A stretch of DNA of 64,000 nucleotides from Pycnococcus provasolii (GCA_049487715.1 CP150550.1:930001-994000), one strand, 5' to 3'; counted from the first letter of the stretch, positions 18,002-29,153 are shown. Notes: a model not told the origin generated them from the letters alone. Program-made: numbers and translations.

Positions 18002-19156
18002 ATGGCCATGGCGCCTTCTCTAGGTCTTCTTCGGTGTCCCTCTCACTCATCTGGCGTTGCTTCTCCTCGCATGTGCATGTCTGTGTCTCCTGCTTCTTCA
18101 TCTTCTTCTTCTTCTCACTCGAAGGCGTTCATGGGTCGTCATCGTAGGTATCATCAGGGTCGTCATCAGAGGTATCGTCATCAGGGGGGTGGTCGGATCA
18201 CTTGCTCGTCGTCGTCGTCGTCCTCCTCCTCCTCCTCGTCGGCGTCCTCTTTCAGTGCGCGCGAGCTCAAGCGTGCTCTGACAGATGCGGGAATTGACAC
18301 GTCCGACTGCTTCGAAAAGGCGGATCTGCAGGCGAAATACAACGCAACCGTCGGGGCACCCGGATGGACAGGGGGAACGGGTGGTGCTGGTGCCTCCTCT
18401 GGCACGTCATCAGGACCATCAGCGGGAAGGGCGTCATCAGGCACGTCGTCGTCGTCGTCGCAAAAGGACAGTCAAAAGACGTCGTCATCCTCGTCATCGT
18501 CGTCGTCATCGTCGCCAAACGCGGCAAACAACGAGTGGTGGAAGTCCATGTCGAACGCCAATACGTGGGAAAGCGTGCAAGACATCGGCGCGAAGTTTCG
18601 ACAGCAAACTGCGAAAATGAACCAAGACATGGGTCTCTCGTCAAAATTCAGACGCCTTAGCTCGGAGGCGCAAAGACAGGCAAAGCTTCTCGACGCCAAG
18701 CTGGAGCTTACTTCACGGTGGTTTCCTCTTGCTCGCCGCTCACTCGCCTCCTTCAACCAAACGCCGCTTGGTGCCGTGGCTCGTTTCATCGCCATCGGGT
18801 GGTTCTTCTGGTCTGGACTGGCATTCGCCGTGCTCGGATATCTGATTCCTCTGCTCTTCTTGACCAACCTACTCGCGCCTGATCTTCTGCGAAACCTTGT
18901 GCGCAGCCAGGTGGAACGTGCCGCGGCTGCGGCATCTGCGGCAGGAGCAGCAGGTGGACCGTACGGAGCAGGAGGAGCGGCTGGTGGACCATTCGGAGGA
19001 GGTGCGGCGGGTGGACCGTACGGAGCAGGAGGAGCGGCGGGTGGACCGTACGGAGCAGGAGGAGCGGCAGGTGGACGTGGTGCCGGCAGCCGAAATGCGT
19101 CGAATGATGGTGGCTCGGTCATTGACATCGACGCAGACGTCGTCGACAAAAAATAA
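18002..19156 (+). CDS. Plastid-type membrane protein with SAP/ARMET-like motif and Gly-rich tail
   Basis: A 384-residue protein. Residues 1-80 are Ser/Arg/His-rich and resemble a plastid transit peptide. Residues 83-113 (SARELKRALTDAGID..DCFEKADL) match the small helical SAP/ARMET-type motif common in algal plastid proteins. Two Ser-homopolymer linkers follow, then an amphipathic region, a strongly hydrophobic hairpin at about 270-302 (FIAIGWFFWSGLAFAVLGYL), and a Gly/Ala/Pro/Tyr repeat tail encoded by a ~30-bp tandem repeat. I do not recognise the overall family; a thylakoid or envelope location is inferred. A copy of the dispersed 3' element with TGTAA follows the stop. Confidence 0.65.
   Translation: MAMAPSLGLLRCPSHSSGVASPRMCMSVSPASSSSSSSHSKAFMGRHRRYHQGRHQRYRHQGGGRITCSSSSSSSSSSSSASSFSARELKRALTDAGIDTSDCFEKADLQAKYNATVGAPGWTGGTGGAGASSGTSSGPSAGRASSGTSSSSSQKDSQKTSSSSSSSSSSSPNAANNEWWKSMSNANTWESVQDIGAKFRQQTAKMNQDMGLSSKFRRLSSEAQRQAKLLDAKLELTSRWFPLARRSLASFNQTPLGAVARFIAIGWFFWSGLAFAVLGYLIPLLFLTNLLAPDLLRNLVRSQVERAAAAASAAGAAGGPYGAGGAAGGPFGGGAAGGPYGAGGAAGGPYGAGGAAGGRGAGSRNASNDGGSVIDIDADVVDKK
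18951..19079 (+). repeat. In-frame ~30-bp tandem repeat
   Basis: About four units of GGTGGACCGTACGGAGCAGG type encode AGGPYGAGGA. The second unit carries a variant (PFGGG). The repeat lies in the C-terminal tail of the membrane protein at 18002-19156. Confidence 0.85.
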
Positions 19157-19173
19157 CATAGATCGCTCAAACG

Positions 19174-19230
19174 TGTAATAGAGTTTTACCTCGTCCATTC
19201 ACACCATTCACAATTCAGCCCATTCAATGG
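19174..19230 (+). repeat. 3'-end dispersed element, copy E (with TGTAA)
   Basis: This begins with TGTAATAGAGTTTTAC 17 bases after the stop at 19156 and continues with TCGTCCATTCAC and ATTCAGCCCATTCA. It shares the second half of copies A and B. TGTAA at 19174-19178 would serve as the green-algal poly(A) signal. Confidence 0.65.
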
Positions 19231-19347
19231 CGAGCGCCACGCCTGCTAGATCAGCGGTCGCATCATACGCGTTGTCGAAAAGTAACGGCAAAATCATTTC
19301 ATTATAGTAACACGAAGGAAGGAAAAAAAAAGTTTTTTTTTAGCAAA

Positions 19348-22300
19348 TCACGCAAAAAGTACACCAATGACGACCGCCGTCGCCGCGACAAACCACCTCA
19401 AGTTTTGAGCACCGCTCGTTGGAACGGGAGGAGGCTTTTCCGGCGGAATATACGGTGCCCTTGTCGTCACTGGTTCACCACCAACAGAAACGGGATGGCC
19501 CGACCCACCGTCGCCAGAACTTTTAGTATCAAGAAGAGCTTTGGATTCCGTGCTTATTGCAGCCTTGGTTTCAGGATTGTAGTACGCCTGCACGCTTGCG
19601 GTGGCTGGCCCAAGGCCACTGACATCGTGAGCCTTATTCGCAGGAAGTGTCAGGCAAATCTTCTCGCGGAAGCTGTAGCCGCGCGCCTGCGAATCGACGT
19701 AGAGGTCCGCACCTTTCGCGTCAACGTCGGCGCGTTGCACTATACTACCTGGCATCTCTGTCAACTCCTGCAATGCATCGGCATCGAACTCATAGCCCGA
19801 GAATGCCTGCACGCGAACAAGCGTCATGCCGGGATCGTTCTTAATCTCGCTCGTGGGCGCGAAGCAGGCTGTGACATTTGCCTTGGCTGGATACTGCGAT
19901 TCCCCAGAACGGCGTTTGGCGGAGGTCAAGTTCACGATCGGTGACGTTGGACGCCACGTGACGTCGATTGTGTACGACGGATTATCCGCCGCCTTGCCAA
20001 GCTTGTTGTAGCGCAATACGAGCTGCACGAGTGCGACGCCTTTTCCGCTGGCGCTTAGTTCGAACTTAATTGAGCCATCAGCCGCAATGGGCACAGTTTT
20101 GCTATCCAGATCGAAGCGCTGGAGCACCTTCGAGGTCGAATCGTCGATCGTAATCTTTTTTGGGAGAAGCGAGCCGACAATAGGCGCGGCGAAATCCACC
20201 TCGAGCGCGTGCGCACCAGCAAGCGACGAAGTGGCCATAGAATATGACGACAGCGCCTGCAGCGCCACGACAGTGTCTTGCGTGCTCCGGAATCCGCCCT
20301 GGCCATTTCGTTGGTTTGACAGCCATCGGACAACTGCCATGCCCGTCGCAACGAGATTGGCGAGATCATTCTGCTGGAAGCGAGTGACAGACAGGAGAGC
20401 GTACGCCGTAGTCTCCACGTCAGACGACTTGGTTCGCGGTGGCGCAAACATGGCAATGCGCATATCCTCCTGAACGGGCTCAGCCTTCGAAGAAGGAGCT
20501 TCGCCGGTGCCACCAACCCAGTGAACGCCACCTCCGCCCTGCACCTTGATTTTATCGAGCGCCTGCTGCGCAGAATTAGCAAGGGTGCACATCTGGGATC
20601 CCCACGTCTTGCAGGCAGCTTGCAGGGCGTACGCGCCGATTGCGACGCCATAGCCTCCAGTTGCACTACCGACGCGCTGGGACACGAGCTGCGCCGTGCT
20701 CGTGGGTGCGTCGGTGACGATACCAGCACCCGCCTCGGCCAAGCTCAAGAGGACATATGCGGTGAGCGAAAGTTCCTTGTCGGCAACGCCTCCCATCATT
20801 TCTTGGTGAATCACGCGCCCACGCTCCTCGAACGAACCGTCGCTCTTCTGCACGGAGAGAAGGTAGTCCTTCGCTTTGTTCAGAATGCTCTCATCAACGT
20901 ACGTGTATTTGGACACGCCCGCAAAGACGCGCAGGACGAATGCGGTGAGCCAAGTCGACCCGTACGCCTTGTTCTCTTCGTTGGCACCCTCGGCGCGGAC
21001 GTCACCAAAGCCGCATCCACACGCACTCTGCTCCCCAAATGCACTGAATGACCCGTCAGAGTGCATGTACTGCAACTGACGCTGGTATCCCTTGGCCATG
21101 TTCGCCGTTCCCTGACTGAGTGCGCGGGTGTACACCGGATCACCTTCCGCGGATGTTGCCTTGAGATAGTCGAGCACGTAGACATTTGGTGCCAAGCCGA
21201 TCATATTCTGCTCTCCACATCCGTACGGAACTTGCAGCAAATTCTCGATGCCCTCCATGCTTGGCCCCATGATGTCTCCCGTTGCCGAGAAGACGAAGCG
21301 CGGGGCAATCGCGCCAGTCGGCACGATCGTCTCCATCTTCACCTCCTTCGTGCTGGATTCGCCAGACGCATCTAGCATGAGCATCTCGTTCAGCGGGATC
21401 TCCTCGGTCTCACCCGGTGGCTCAACTAGCAGCTGCTGCTCGATTGTGTCAGTCAGACCGTCAGTTGAGGTAGCAGAGGTCACAATTCGCTGCACACCAA
21501 TTGCAAGCGCCTGAACTTGCACGACGAAGACAGCCGACGAAGATGGCGCGACTTGAAGCGACGAGCGGCATCCATTCGCAGAATCACCCGAAGTGGACGC
21601 GCTGCCATCGACGCAAAGGATTTTCAGCGCATCTGAAGACGCGGATGCTGCAGCCACATTCAGTTCCACATTTGCGGCGGACGATTTCCCGTTGAACACG
21701 CCCACGCGAATTGTTGCCACCTCGTCGCGGAGCACGCTGTAAGGTAGCGACGCACGAACGTAGAGTGGCTTTGCTACGGTAAGATTAGAAATTGCTGATC
21801 CCAGCGAAAGGCCGGAGGATGAGATTCCATAGCTATGCAGCATCCATGTTGTCATGGTGTCGGGCACAGTGGTTCGAAACGCGCCGGACGTGCTCTCACC
21901 AAGATACGCTGAGGAGAAGATCCACGTTTCCGGAAAGAACTTGCGGGTCTTCTTTCCAGCACCGTTGGAGGAGCTTGGGTCTTCAGCAGCCTTGGGTGCA
22001 GCCGTGGGGGCACTTTCTAAAACCCCGTCCCTCGCCATGTCGCCCGCCATCACTGGCATCGCATCCTCCACCATACCGCCACCACCAAACGCAACGTCGT
22101 CGAAGTACGTGTAGCACTGTGAGAAGTCAAGAGGACTGGTCACGCTGACTGCGCCCGCGTAAAGTGCGGCGCCAGAATTGAAGCTGCACATACGAATCGA
22201 TTCGTCCGTCCCAGGAAGGCTCGCGGTGCTTTCCTTGAGCGCAGCCTCGATGTCCGCCAGCTTGAGAGCTGACTGTCCAGCGAGCAGCGAGACGGATTTA

Positions 22301-24327
22301 TCAACAGCCACCATGTAAACTCGGCTCTTCGGCCTATCAGGTGCCTCCAACTTGATGTCGATATTCTCGCCCGGCTGTGCGGTGTCTGATGGAAAGCTTG
22401 CCGTGGTTGCATCCTTACCAATGGCGCTCAACACGCCCGTTCCAACCTGTCCGACGCCTTCGACGTCACAGCTCGCCGCGAGCAGGGAGCCAGATCTCTG
22501 CGCGAAAACAACTAAAACAGCCAATCCGTCGCATCGTGTCGCGGTATCGTACTGCACCTCAACCACGGTTGATGCGGCACCCGCCGTCGCGACAGCTGTT
22601 CCTGCCGAGATGACACCTGTGCTGCATGATAGCGAGTACGCGATTGCACCGTTGGTGAATGGATATCCGATATGCGTCACCTCCGCGGTTATCTTTCCTG
22701 CCGACTCATCGTGCTGCTTTGCGGAAACGAAGATCGCGGTACCCGCTCTGCTACTGGCACGACTGAGGTAATGGGAATACATCGCGCTCGCCTGGTCACG
22801 TGCCGCCGCATTTTCGTAGAACTCAAGTCGGATGCTCGTCAGACAGCACTCGCGAGACCCCGATCGTGACTCCCCGCTCCATACATTGAATTTGTACTCA
22901 TTCGTGCAGCACGAGTCGGCGCTGTCGTTCGTGTCAACATCTAACACAATCGTGCCATCTCCAGACGTCGTAACTGGAAGGATCTCATTCTGAGATCCTT
23001 CGTCGTCATTGTACGCCTCACGCACATATGCCGTCCGTATAATCTTCATGTAGAATGTCACGCCCGCCGGTGCGGGGGAGCCGTCTGGAAGCGTCACCTT
23101 CGCCCTCAGGTTATACGGACGGCCTGGCATATATTGGTAGCTACTTAAGACGGACATGTCGTACAGCTGTCCATAGCGTAAGGGAACGTCAACCGTCTCC
23201 TTGGTGGTTTTGCCAGACGTAACCTCGTATACATATGCCTCCACGCGAAGCGTCGCCGCGTGAAACTGCGTGTTGTATTGCCCAAGGCACTGCAGAGCCT
23301 CTGAAGCGGCGATGCCCGAGAAGGTAAACTTCGAGGCGCCATCCACCAAGTCCTGTGGTTCCGTTGTCGTAACGAGCTTGTATCCGTCGCTCGTCAGGTC
23401 GGACTCCTTTGCACTAGGAACGTTCCTCTGGTACTGCCACCATTGGCACGAGACGTAAAGCCTGGCATAGGCTGTGCCAGTCGCGCCTCCACCGGCTGTG
23501 TACGTTGCGCTGATCTCACCGTTCAAGTCGAAGGGTTTGGTCTTGTCAGGCTGGTGCACGTAGGGCTCCTTGACGCTGGCCGAAACTTGAACTTTCGGCA
23601 GCACATAGCGCTCCACTGCCACCTTTGCTTCGGCAGTCGCCGACCCCGCGGAGGCTGCTAGCGTGTACTCTCCAAGTGGTGGCTCAGCTGAGAGCGGAAG
23701 CGAAAACTCCACGGCACCGAATTCGTCCGTCGTGTTCACCGTGCGGCTGATCGTGATTCCGTCTGGAGTGCGCACGAGGAGTGTGACGCTGACGCCGTTG
23801 CTCGGGGCGGTCTTGCCGTCAAAGACAAGAACGCGTGTCTGTATGCGCGCGCCAGGCTTGTATATGGGCTTGTCCGTTTCCACCACCATCCGGTTGCTTC
23901 CACCTCCTTCAGCACCTTCTCCCGGCTGAACTTCTAGCTGTGTCGGCCTCGACTCAACAGGCTTGCCGCCCTGATCGGTTGCTACAGCCACGAGTCCAAA
24001 CTTCCCCTCGCCAAAGTCAAGCGCAACCTGCGCCGTGTGGTGCAAGTTTCCCTTCATTTCGCATGGCACGGTGCGCAGCACCTCCGCCCCTTTGTTGACT
24101 CCACGCGTCACCTGAACGGAGCACGACGAGCTCGCCGGGACGAAGAACACGTCCACGGGCAGCGCCGTCCCCGCAACTGCGTCGCGTTCGCTGAACACAG
24201 CGATGTGCGACATGAATTCCGTCAGAGATGTCTTGGCGTCGAGGGCCTGGCCGCTTACCGAGACCGAGACGGAGCCAACGAGCAAGGTTAAGGCCAGGCA
24301 GGCCAGCAAGCGGCTATGGGTGGTCAT
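19348..24327 (-). CDS. Alpha-2-macroglobulin-family thioester protein
   Basis: A 1659-residue intronless secreted protein. It has a signal peptide (LLACLALTLLVGSVSVSVSG), MG-type beta domains, the conserved RKFFPETW segment at about residue 795, the thioester motif PYGCGEQNMIGLAPNVYVLDYL at about 1033, alpha-helical toroid repeats (GSFSAFGE, STWLTAFVLRVF, GGFRSTQDTVVALQAL), and a receptor-binding-like C-terminal region. The last ~18 residues are hydrophobic after a Pro-rich stalk, which suggests a GPI or transmembrane anchor like CD109. The family traps proteases or covalently tags targets. The thioester Cys and Gln are intact, so activity is expected. A surface role in defence against proteases or microbes is inferred. 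Confidence 0.9.
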   Translation of the reverse strand: MTTHSRLLACLALTLLVGSVSVSVSGQALDAKTSLTEFMSHIAVFSERDAVAGTALPVDVFFVPASSSCSVQVTRGVNKGAEVLRTVPCEMKGNLHHTAQVALDFGEGKFGLVAVATDQGGKPVESRPTQLEVQPGEGAEGGGSNRMVVETDKPIYKPGARIQTRVLVFDGKTAPSNGVSVTLLVRTPDGITISRTVNTTDEFGAVEFSLPLSAEPPLGEYTLAASAGSATAEAKVAVERYVLPKVQVSASVKEPYVHQPDKTKPFDLNGEISATYTAGGGATGTAYARLYVSCQWWQYQRNVPSAKESDLTSDGYKLVTTTEPQDLVDGASKFTFSGIAASEALQCLGQYNTQFHAATLRVEAYVYEVTSGKTTKETVDVPLRYGQLYDMSVLSSYQYMPGRPYNLRAKVTLPDGSPAPAGVTFYMKIIRTAYVREAYNDDEGSQNEILPVTTSGDGTIVLDVDTNDSADSCCTNEYKFNVWSGESRSGSRECCLTSIRLEFYENAAARDQASAMYSHYLSRASSRAGTAIFVSAKQHDESAGKITAEVTHIGYPFTNGAIAYSLSCSTGVISAGTAVATAGAASTVVEVQYDTATRCDGLAVLVVFAQRSGSLLAASCDVEGVGQVGTGVLSAIGKDATTASFPSDTAQPGENIDIKLEAPDRPKSRVYMVAVDKSVSLLAGQSALKLADIEAALKESTASLPGTDESIRMCSFNSGAALYAGAVSVTSPLDFSQCYTYFDDVAFGGGGMVEDAMPVMAGDMARDGVLESAPTAAPKAAEDPSSSNGAGKKTRKFFPETWIFSSAYLGESTSGAFRTTVPDTMTTWMLHSYGISSSGLSLGSAISNLTVAKPLYVRASLPYSVLRDEVATIRVGVFNGKSSAANVELNVAAASASSDALKILCVDGSASTSGDSANGCRSSLQVAPSSSAVFVVQVQALAIGVQRIVTSATSTDGLTDTIEQQLLVEPPGETEEIPLNEMLMLDASGESSTKEVKMETIVPTGAIAPRFVFSATGDIMGPSMEGIENLLQVPYGCGEQNMIGLAPNVYVLDYLKATSAEGDPVYTRALSQGTANMAKGYQRQLQYMHSDGSFSAFGEQSACGCGFGDVRAEGANEENKAYGSTWLTAFVLRVFAGVSKYTYVDESILNKAKDYLLSVQKSDGSFEERGRVIHQEMMGGVADKELSLTAYVLLSLAEAGAGIVTDAPTSTAQLVSQRVGSATGGYGVAIGAYALQAACKTWGSQMCTLANSAQQALDKIKVQGGGGVHWVGGTGEAPSSKAEPVQEDMRIAMFAPPRTKSSDVETTAYALLSVTRFQQNDLANLVATGMAVVRWLSNQRNGQGGFRSTQDTVVALQALSSYSMATSSLAGAHALEVDFAAPIVGSLLPKKITIDDSTSKVLQRFDLDSKTVPIAADGSIKFELSASGKGVALVQLVLRYNKLGKAADNPSYTIDVTWRPTSPIVNLTSAKRRSGESQYPAKANVTACFAPTSEIKNDPGMTLVRVQAFSGYEFDADALQELTEMPGSIVQRADVDAKGADLYVDSQARGYSFREKICLTLPANKAHDVSGLGPATASVQAYYNPETKAAISTESKALLDTKSSGDGGSGHPVSVGGEPVTTRAPYIPPEKPPPVPTSGAQNLRWFVAATAVVIGVLFA

Positions 24328-25014
24328 AGCTTAGAGCTTAAGGCAAAGACCGAAAAACAAGAAACGTGAAAAGTGAAAATTGAGAATGGCTGCGGGAAGA
24401 AATCAGACGGTCAGGTGAGGGGAGGCTGACGGGGAGGGGAACCTGGTCCTGGGAGGGCTTTTCTTCGAACTTCGAAGGTGCTCCCCTCTGCGTCCAGGCC
24501 CCAAGAAACAGCGTCCGAGAGGCGAGAAGGTCTCGAGAACACATGCCGAGAAGGTGCACAGTGTTCGGAAATCACTGCACATAAGGAGGGTGGTACACCT
24601 GTCGACATCTGACACACACCTGACACACAGCGATACCTCTACCCGGGTACTGCATTTTGTACGAGATTTGGCAAAGATCACAGCCTGAGGACGTCTCACT
24701 GCGACCTGCACGTGGTACTTGGTAAAACTACATGGAAGGATCCACCCTTGCACGGAAAGAACGGGCACGTACCAAGGAGAGACTACTGTAAGTAGACTAT
24801 CCATAATCCTTTAGAGAAGCACCTGACGCACACCACCTGACACACGCGTGTTGTTCCAAACCACGTCGGGGCATTCAGTCAAAAGTTGGTACCAAGAAAT
24901 AATAGCGTTACCTGTACCCGACCATACGTTCAAAGCTTTTGTTCCCACTCTCCCCTATTCCCCAAAAAAGCGTCCGTCCTATGCGCGAAATCGATCTCAC
25001 TCTAGATGAATCAT
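24328..25014. other. Intergenic between two minus-strand genes
   Basis: Upstream of the A2M gene and downstream of the H+-pyrophosphatase. It has several CTGACACACA-type short repeats near 24607-24630 and 24825-24850. No gene is seen. Confidence 0.45.
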
Positions 25015-26449
25015 CTACGCGACGTCCACCCATGTCTTCTTGACAAGCGGTGCCAGCACAACGGCGATGATCGACATCAGCTTGATCAGGATGTTGAGCG
25101 AGGGTCCGGACGTGTCCTTGAACGGATCACCCACGGTGTCGCCCACAACCGCCGCCTTGTGGCACTCCGAGCGCTTGCCACCGTAGTGGCCCTGCTCGAT
25201 GTACTTCTTCGTGTTGTCCCAAGCTCCGCCAGCGTTCGACATCATGATGCCGAGCATCGAGCCGGAGATGATGGATCCGGTCAGCAAACCAGCGAGAGCC
25301 TCAGGGCCCATGACAAGGCCCACGACGACGGGTGCGGCAACGGCAAGGAGGCCGGGGGCAGCCATCTGCTCAAGCGATGCCTTCGTCACGATGTCAACGC
25401 ACTGTGCGTAGTCCGGCTTGGCAGTTCCCTCGAGGATACCACCACGGAACTGCCGCCTAACTTCCGCGATAACGGCCATGGCCGCCTTGCCAACGGCAAG
25501 CATCGTGAAGCCGGAGAACACGTAGGGGAGAACGCCGCCAATCAACAGGCCGGGCATCACCTTCGGGTTCTCGATAAGGTCCACCTTAAGCGAAACCGCC
25601 TCGGTCGAAACCTCGCGCTGGTACGCCGTGAGCAGCGCGAGCGCCGTGAGCACCGCCGAGCCGATGGCGAAACCCTTGCCCGTCGCCGCCGTCGTGTTGC
25701 CAAGGCCATCGAGCGCGTCCGTTCGGTCACGCACCTCAGAGGGCAGCTCGGCCATCTCCGCAATTCCTCCGGCATTGTCAGCAACCGGGCCGTACGCATC
25801 CGTGGCGAGCGTCACGCCGAGCGTCGACAGCATGCCCACAGCGCTGATGGCAACGCCGTACACGCCTGAGAGCTGAAGCGAGATGACGATCGCAGCGACG
25901 ATGATGAGGATCGGCGGCAGCGTCGAGAAAAATCCAACCGCGAGTCCCTGGATAATGACGGTTCCCGGTCCCGTCTCCGCTGAAGCGGCGATCGAGCGAA
26001 CGGGGTAGAAGGCGTGGCTCGTGCAGTACTCCGTGGCCGCGCCGATGCCCACACCCGCGAGCAGGCCGGTCACCACCGTGGTCATCAGGCGCAGCGGCTG
26101 CGGGAATCCGAGCATGCCGATCGCCGCGCCGACGAAGATGATGATGGTGGCACTCGCGGCGTGCGTGCCGAGGCGGATCGCCTTCAGCAGGTCCTCCTGG
26201 GTGGCGCCCTCGGCCGTGCGCACGAACAGCGTTCCGAATATGGAGCAGAGAATTCCGCCGGCGGAGATGTACAGCGGCAGCGCGACGCCAGCCATTCCGT
26301 ACGACTCATATCCGAGCGTCATCGCGGCAATGATCGAGCCGACGTACGACTCGAACAGGTCCGCACCCATACCAGCGGTGTCGCCAACGTTGTCACCGAC
26401 GTTGTCCGCGATGGTCGCCGGGTTGCGCGGGTCATCCTCCGGGATGCCA

Positions 26450-26481
<32 letters not shown>

Positions 26482-27306
26482 GTCAGCAGCCTTGGTGTAG
26501 ATGCCGCCGCCGACGCGAGCGAAGAGCGCGATGGCCGAGGCACCGAAACCGAAGCCCGCGAGGTGCTTAAGAGCCTGGTCTGGCGTGCCGTAGATACCGT
26601 TCAGGAACGTGAGCAGCACGCACACGCCCGACAGGCCGAGGCCAACGACGAGCATGCCCATGACTGTTCCGCTGTTGAAGGCGACGCGCAGCGCAGGGTC
26701 AAGGCCCTGCGTCGCGGCCGCGGCCGTGCGCACGTTGCCGCGCACCGCCATGGCCATGCCAAGCCAGCCCGTCACGGCGGACACAAGGGCACCGGAAACG
26801 AAGCACATCGCCGTCACGGGATCCTGGTTCACCACCGTGAGAAGGATGGCGACGGCAGCCACGAAAACGGAGAGCAGCTTGTACTCGCGCTTCAGGAACG
26901 CGCTGGATCCCTCCTGGATCGCGAGCGCAATCTCCTGCATCTTGCTGTTACCCGCGGGCTGCGCCATGACGCCCTTCGCAAGGTGCAGCGCGTACGCGAC
27001 GGCCGCACCGGAGCACAAGAACGCGAAGCTGATTGCGTTGAAAAGATCACCCTTTCCCTCCGTCGTCACTTCCTCGCTTATCGAGAGCGTTCCCACCTCG
27101 GCCAGCGCGAGCAGCACGAGCGCAACGGTCCCGATGGCAAGGTTGCGCGGCTGCGTGAGGTAGCTTCCGATCGCGTCCACCATGCCGCCCGTTCGGATTG
27201 TGAACGAGACGTCATTATTGCCCTTACCCTCCTCGGCCAGGAGCGGCTCGGCGGCGCGCGCGGGCTCCTTGGAGGCGCTGCGCTTCTGCATATCCCCAAA
27301 GGGCAT
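25015..27306 (-). CDS. Vacuolar-type H+-translocating pyrophosphatase (K+-dependent type)
   Basis: A 763-residue membrane pump with about 16 helices, which couples hydrolysis of pyrophosphate to proton transport into vacuoles or acidocalcisomes. The substrate motif DVGADLVGK is at 275-283, followed by the acidic [21 protein letters not shown]. The K+-dependence marker is [10 protein letters not shown] at 536-545: Ala540 stands where K+-independent enzymes have Lys. The N-terminal 40 residues are acidic/basic and cytosolic. The length is normal for plant type I enzymes. The ATG at 27306 is well supported because the first helix follows at about residue 52. Confidence 0.97.
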
Positions 27307-27570
27307 CGTTCCCAGAGCGAGAAGATGGAAACAAGGAGATTGGGGAGAAGATCGGAGAAAGATGATCGGTCAGGAGTCTTCCAGGGAAAAAGACTACCCT
27401 TTAGCGGGTTTCTTCCGAGGCGCACCGCACCTGAAGGACGAAGAAGGACTGAAGGAGTTGACAAAGAAGAAAGAAGTGACAACTTTGGCCCCTTTGGAAT
27501 GCTCTCTCTCAGTACAGTTGTGGTTCTTACTTCTTCGCCGACTGTCTGGTGGCCGCGGTCGGTCTTGCAG

Positions 27571-27616
27571 TGCTGTGCATGCAGTGCTGTGCTGTGCTGT
27601 GCAGTGCAGTGCAGTG
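27571..27616. repeat. (GCAGT/GCTGT)n pentamer microsatellite
   Basis: About nine pentamer units of GTGCT or GTGCA in non-coding sequence upstream of the H+-pyrophosphatase gene. Confidence 0.85.
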
Positions 27617-27650
27617 AAGTGTGTGGCAAAAACCTCATTTTTGTTTGTTT

Positions 27651-27700
27651 TTTTCTGGTTTTTTCCTGGTTTTTTCCTGGTTTTTTCCTGTTTTTTTTTC
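27651..27700. repeat. (TTTTTTCCTGG)n tandem repeat
   Basis: About four near-perfect 11-bp units followed by a T run. Confidence 0.85.
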
Positions 27701-28205
27701 TCGGATGTCTTTTTTCTTTGTGGAAAACCACGAGTTGGCTGTGCTTGCTCTGTCGAGTGGTCTCGAGGCTTGAGCGAGTTGGTTAAGCGATTATCTTGGT
27801 CGAATGAGGACTGCGATAAGGACTTCTTTTTGTAAGGCGCGCGCTCTCCATGCGGCTTATCCCTCGGCTCTCGGCTCTCGCCAGATCCAAACCGGAATGG
27901 AAAACGAAAAAAAAAGAAAAAGACGATGGGCGATCGAGATGCCGCCTGCCGATGGAGACGCGGCCCGTGCGTGGCTTCTCAGCGCAAAGAAAGACAAGAG
28001 AGGGAACCTCTCTTGAACGTCAGATCAGGACGGTAGGCAACTATGGATTTTGGTGAAATTTTGGTGGGGAGTTTTTTGGGGGTTACACCGTGGCCCAACC
28101 CCGAAAATTTCATTCCGTGACTGGCGCAGGCTGGCTGGCGCCATGGAGAAATAGGATGAATAACAGTTTGGTAAAGGAAATAACACGACTACACGACTCT
28201 ATGTC

Positions 28206-29035
28206 TCAAAACTTTAAGCCGCCGTTGACAAGCGCGCTGAAGAGGCTGAAAGCAGCCTCCACCGGCGGATGGGCGAGACGTTCGGAAACGCCCAGATCGC
28301 CGAGCGCGACCGCCGCGTCTGCGAGCACCGCAAGGTACTCGAGCATCAGACGGCGTCCCTTTCCGCGTGCTTGAGCTGTTGAGTTGGGTTGTGTTAGTGT
28401 GAACGCAACGTTCGTGCACAAGGGCAAAACGAGCAAAAAGCGTGAGACTTACCCGCCTCCTTAGAGAACTTCACAATGCTCGACGCGTCCGCGTCTCTTG
28501 CCGTAGCCTTGGCGCGACAGGCGCGCTCGATAGCGGCGGCGTTTCCCCACTTGATGAACAACATCGGAAGTTCACCAGCGTATCCGACAAGTTCAAGCGT
28601 TGCGGCGAGCTTGAGCAGCGGCTCGGCGTGCTTTTTGTCGATGACGCCTCGTCTCGCGAGCCATCTCGCCTGTTCGACGAAGTAGTGCGCACCTTCCCCG
28701 AGCTCGCAGAGCACCGTAGCTAGCTTGAGCATAGTGTCCCTACTTTTTTGCTGAGGCGAGGTTGACGACGACGACGCGGCTAGTTCTGAAAGTGCGTCTC
28801 TGAGCCCTCGAATGTTTCCGATGAACTTTCCGAGTCGCATGGCTGCGCGCGCGTCGGAGCATGCCGATCCGAGTGCGGCGGCGCGGCGCGAAAGCGCGCG
28901 TGCGTCCTCGGCGGGTGTTTTCGCGGCGAGGCTGAATGCGTACCACTTGGACGCATAGCAGATCACTTTCAGCGACTTGTCGATGCCGTTGCGCGTCTTC
29001 AGGAACGCATCCGTGCGGTCGAGCAGCACGCTCAT
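28206..29035 (-). CDS. PEX11: Peroxisomal biogenesis factor 11 (PEX11) family
   Basis: Two exons, 28453-29035 and 28206-28375, joined over a 77-nt GT-AG intron (gtaagt...caacag), give 250 residues. The start MSVLLDRTDAFLKTRNGIDKSLK and the segment AAMRLGKFIGNIRGL match the PEX11 family, which tubulates and divides peroxisome membranes. A hydrophobic-amphipathic central part (LATVLCELGEGAHYFVEQARWLARRGVI) and a C-terminal segment (LEYLAVLADAAVALGDLGV) follow. The frame continues upstream only from a non-ATG codon, so 29035 is used. Reading through the intron would give a false ending (HAFCSFCPCAR). Confidence 0.85.
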
Positions 29036-29116
29036 CGATCGTAAGAAGACCCAAGGGGATGGACAACCAAAACCAAAACCAAATCGGCGGCGGCGAAAGA
29101 CAAAACACAAACTCAA

Positions 29117-29153
29117 AACCGTAACCCTAACCCTAACCGTAACCGTAACCCTA
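29117..29153. repeat. Telomere-like CCCTAA/CCGTAA array
   Basis: Six hexamer units, CCCTAA interspersed with CCGTAA variants, starting about 80 bp upstream of the PEX11 ATG. Confidence 0.9.

Larger units (their letters stand above)
27307..28205. other. Intergenic with low-complexity tracts
   Basis: Upstream of the pyrophosphatase. It includes a CAGTG/CTGTG pentamer-type tract at 27571-27616 and a run of TTTTTTCCTGG 11-mers at 27651-27700. No gene is seen. Confidence 0.5.

Noticed and set aside
26014-27786. 590-residue open frame on the plus strand
   Set aside because: Antisense shadow of the H+-pyrophosphatase with Arg/His-rich, domain-free translation.
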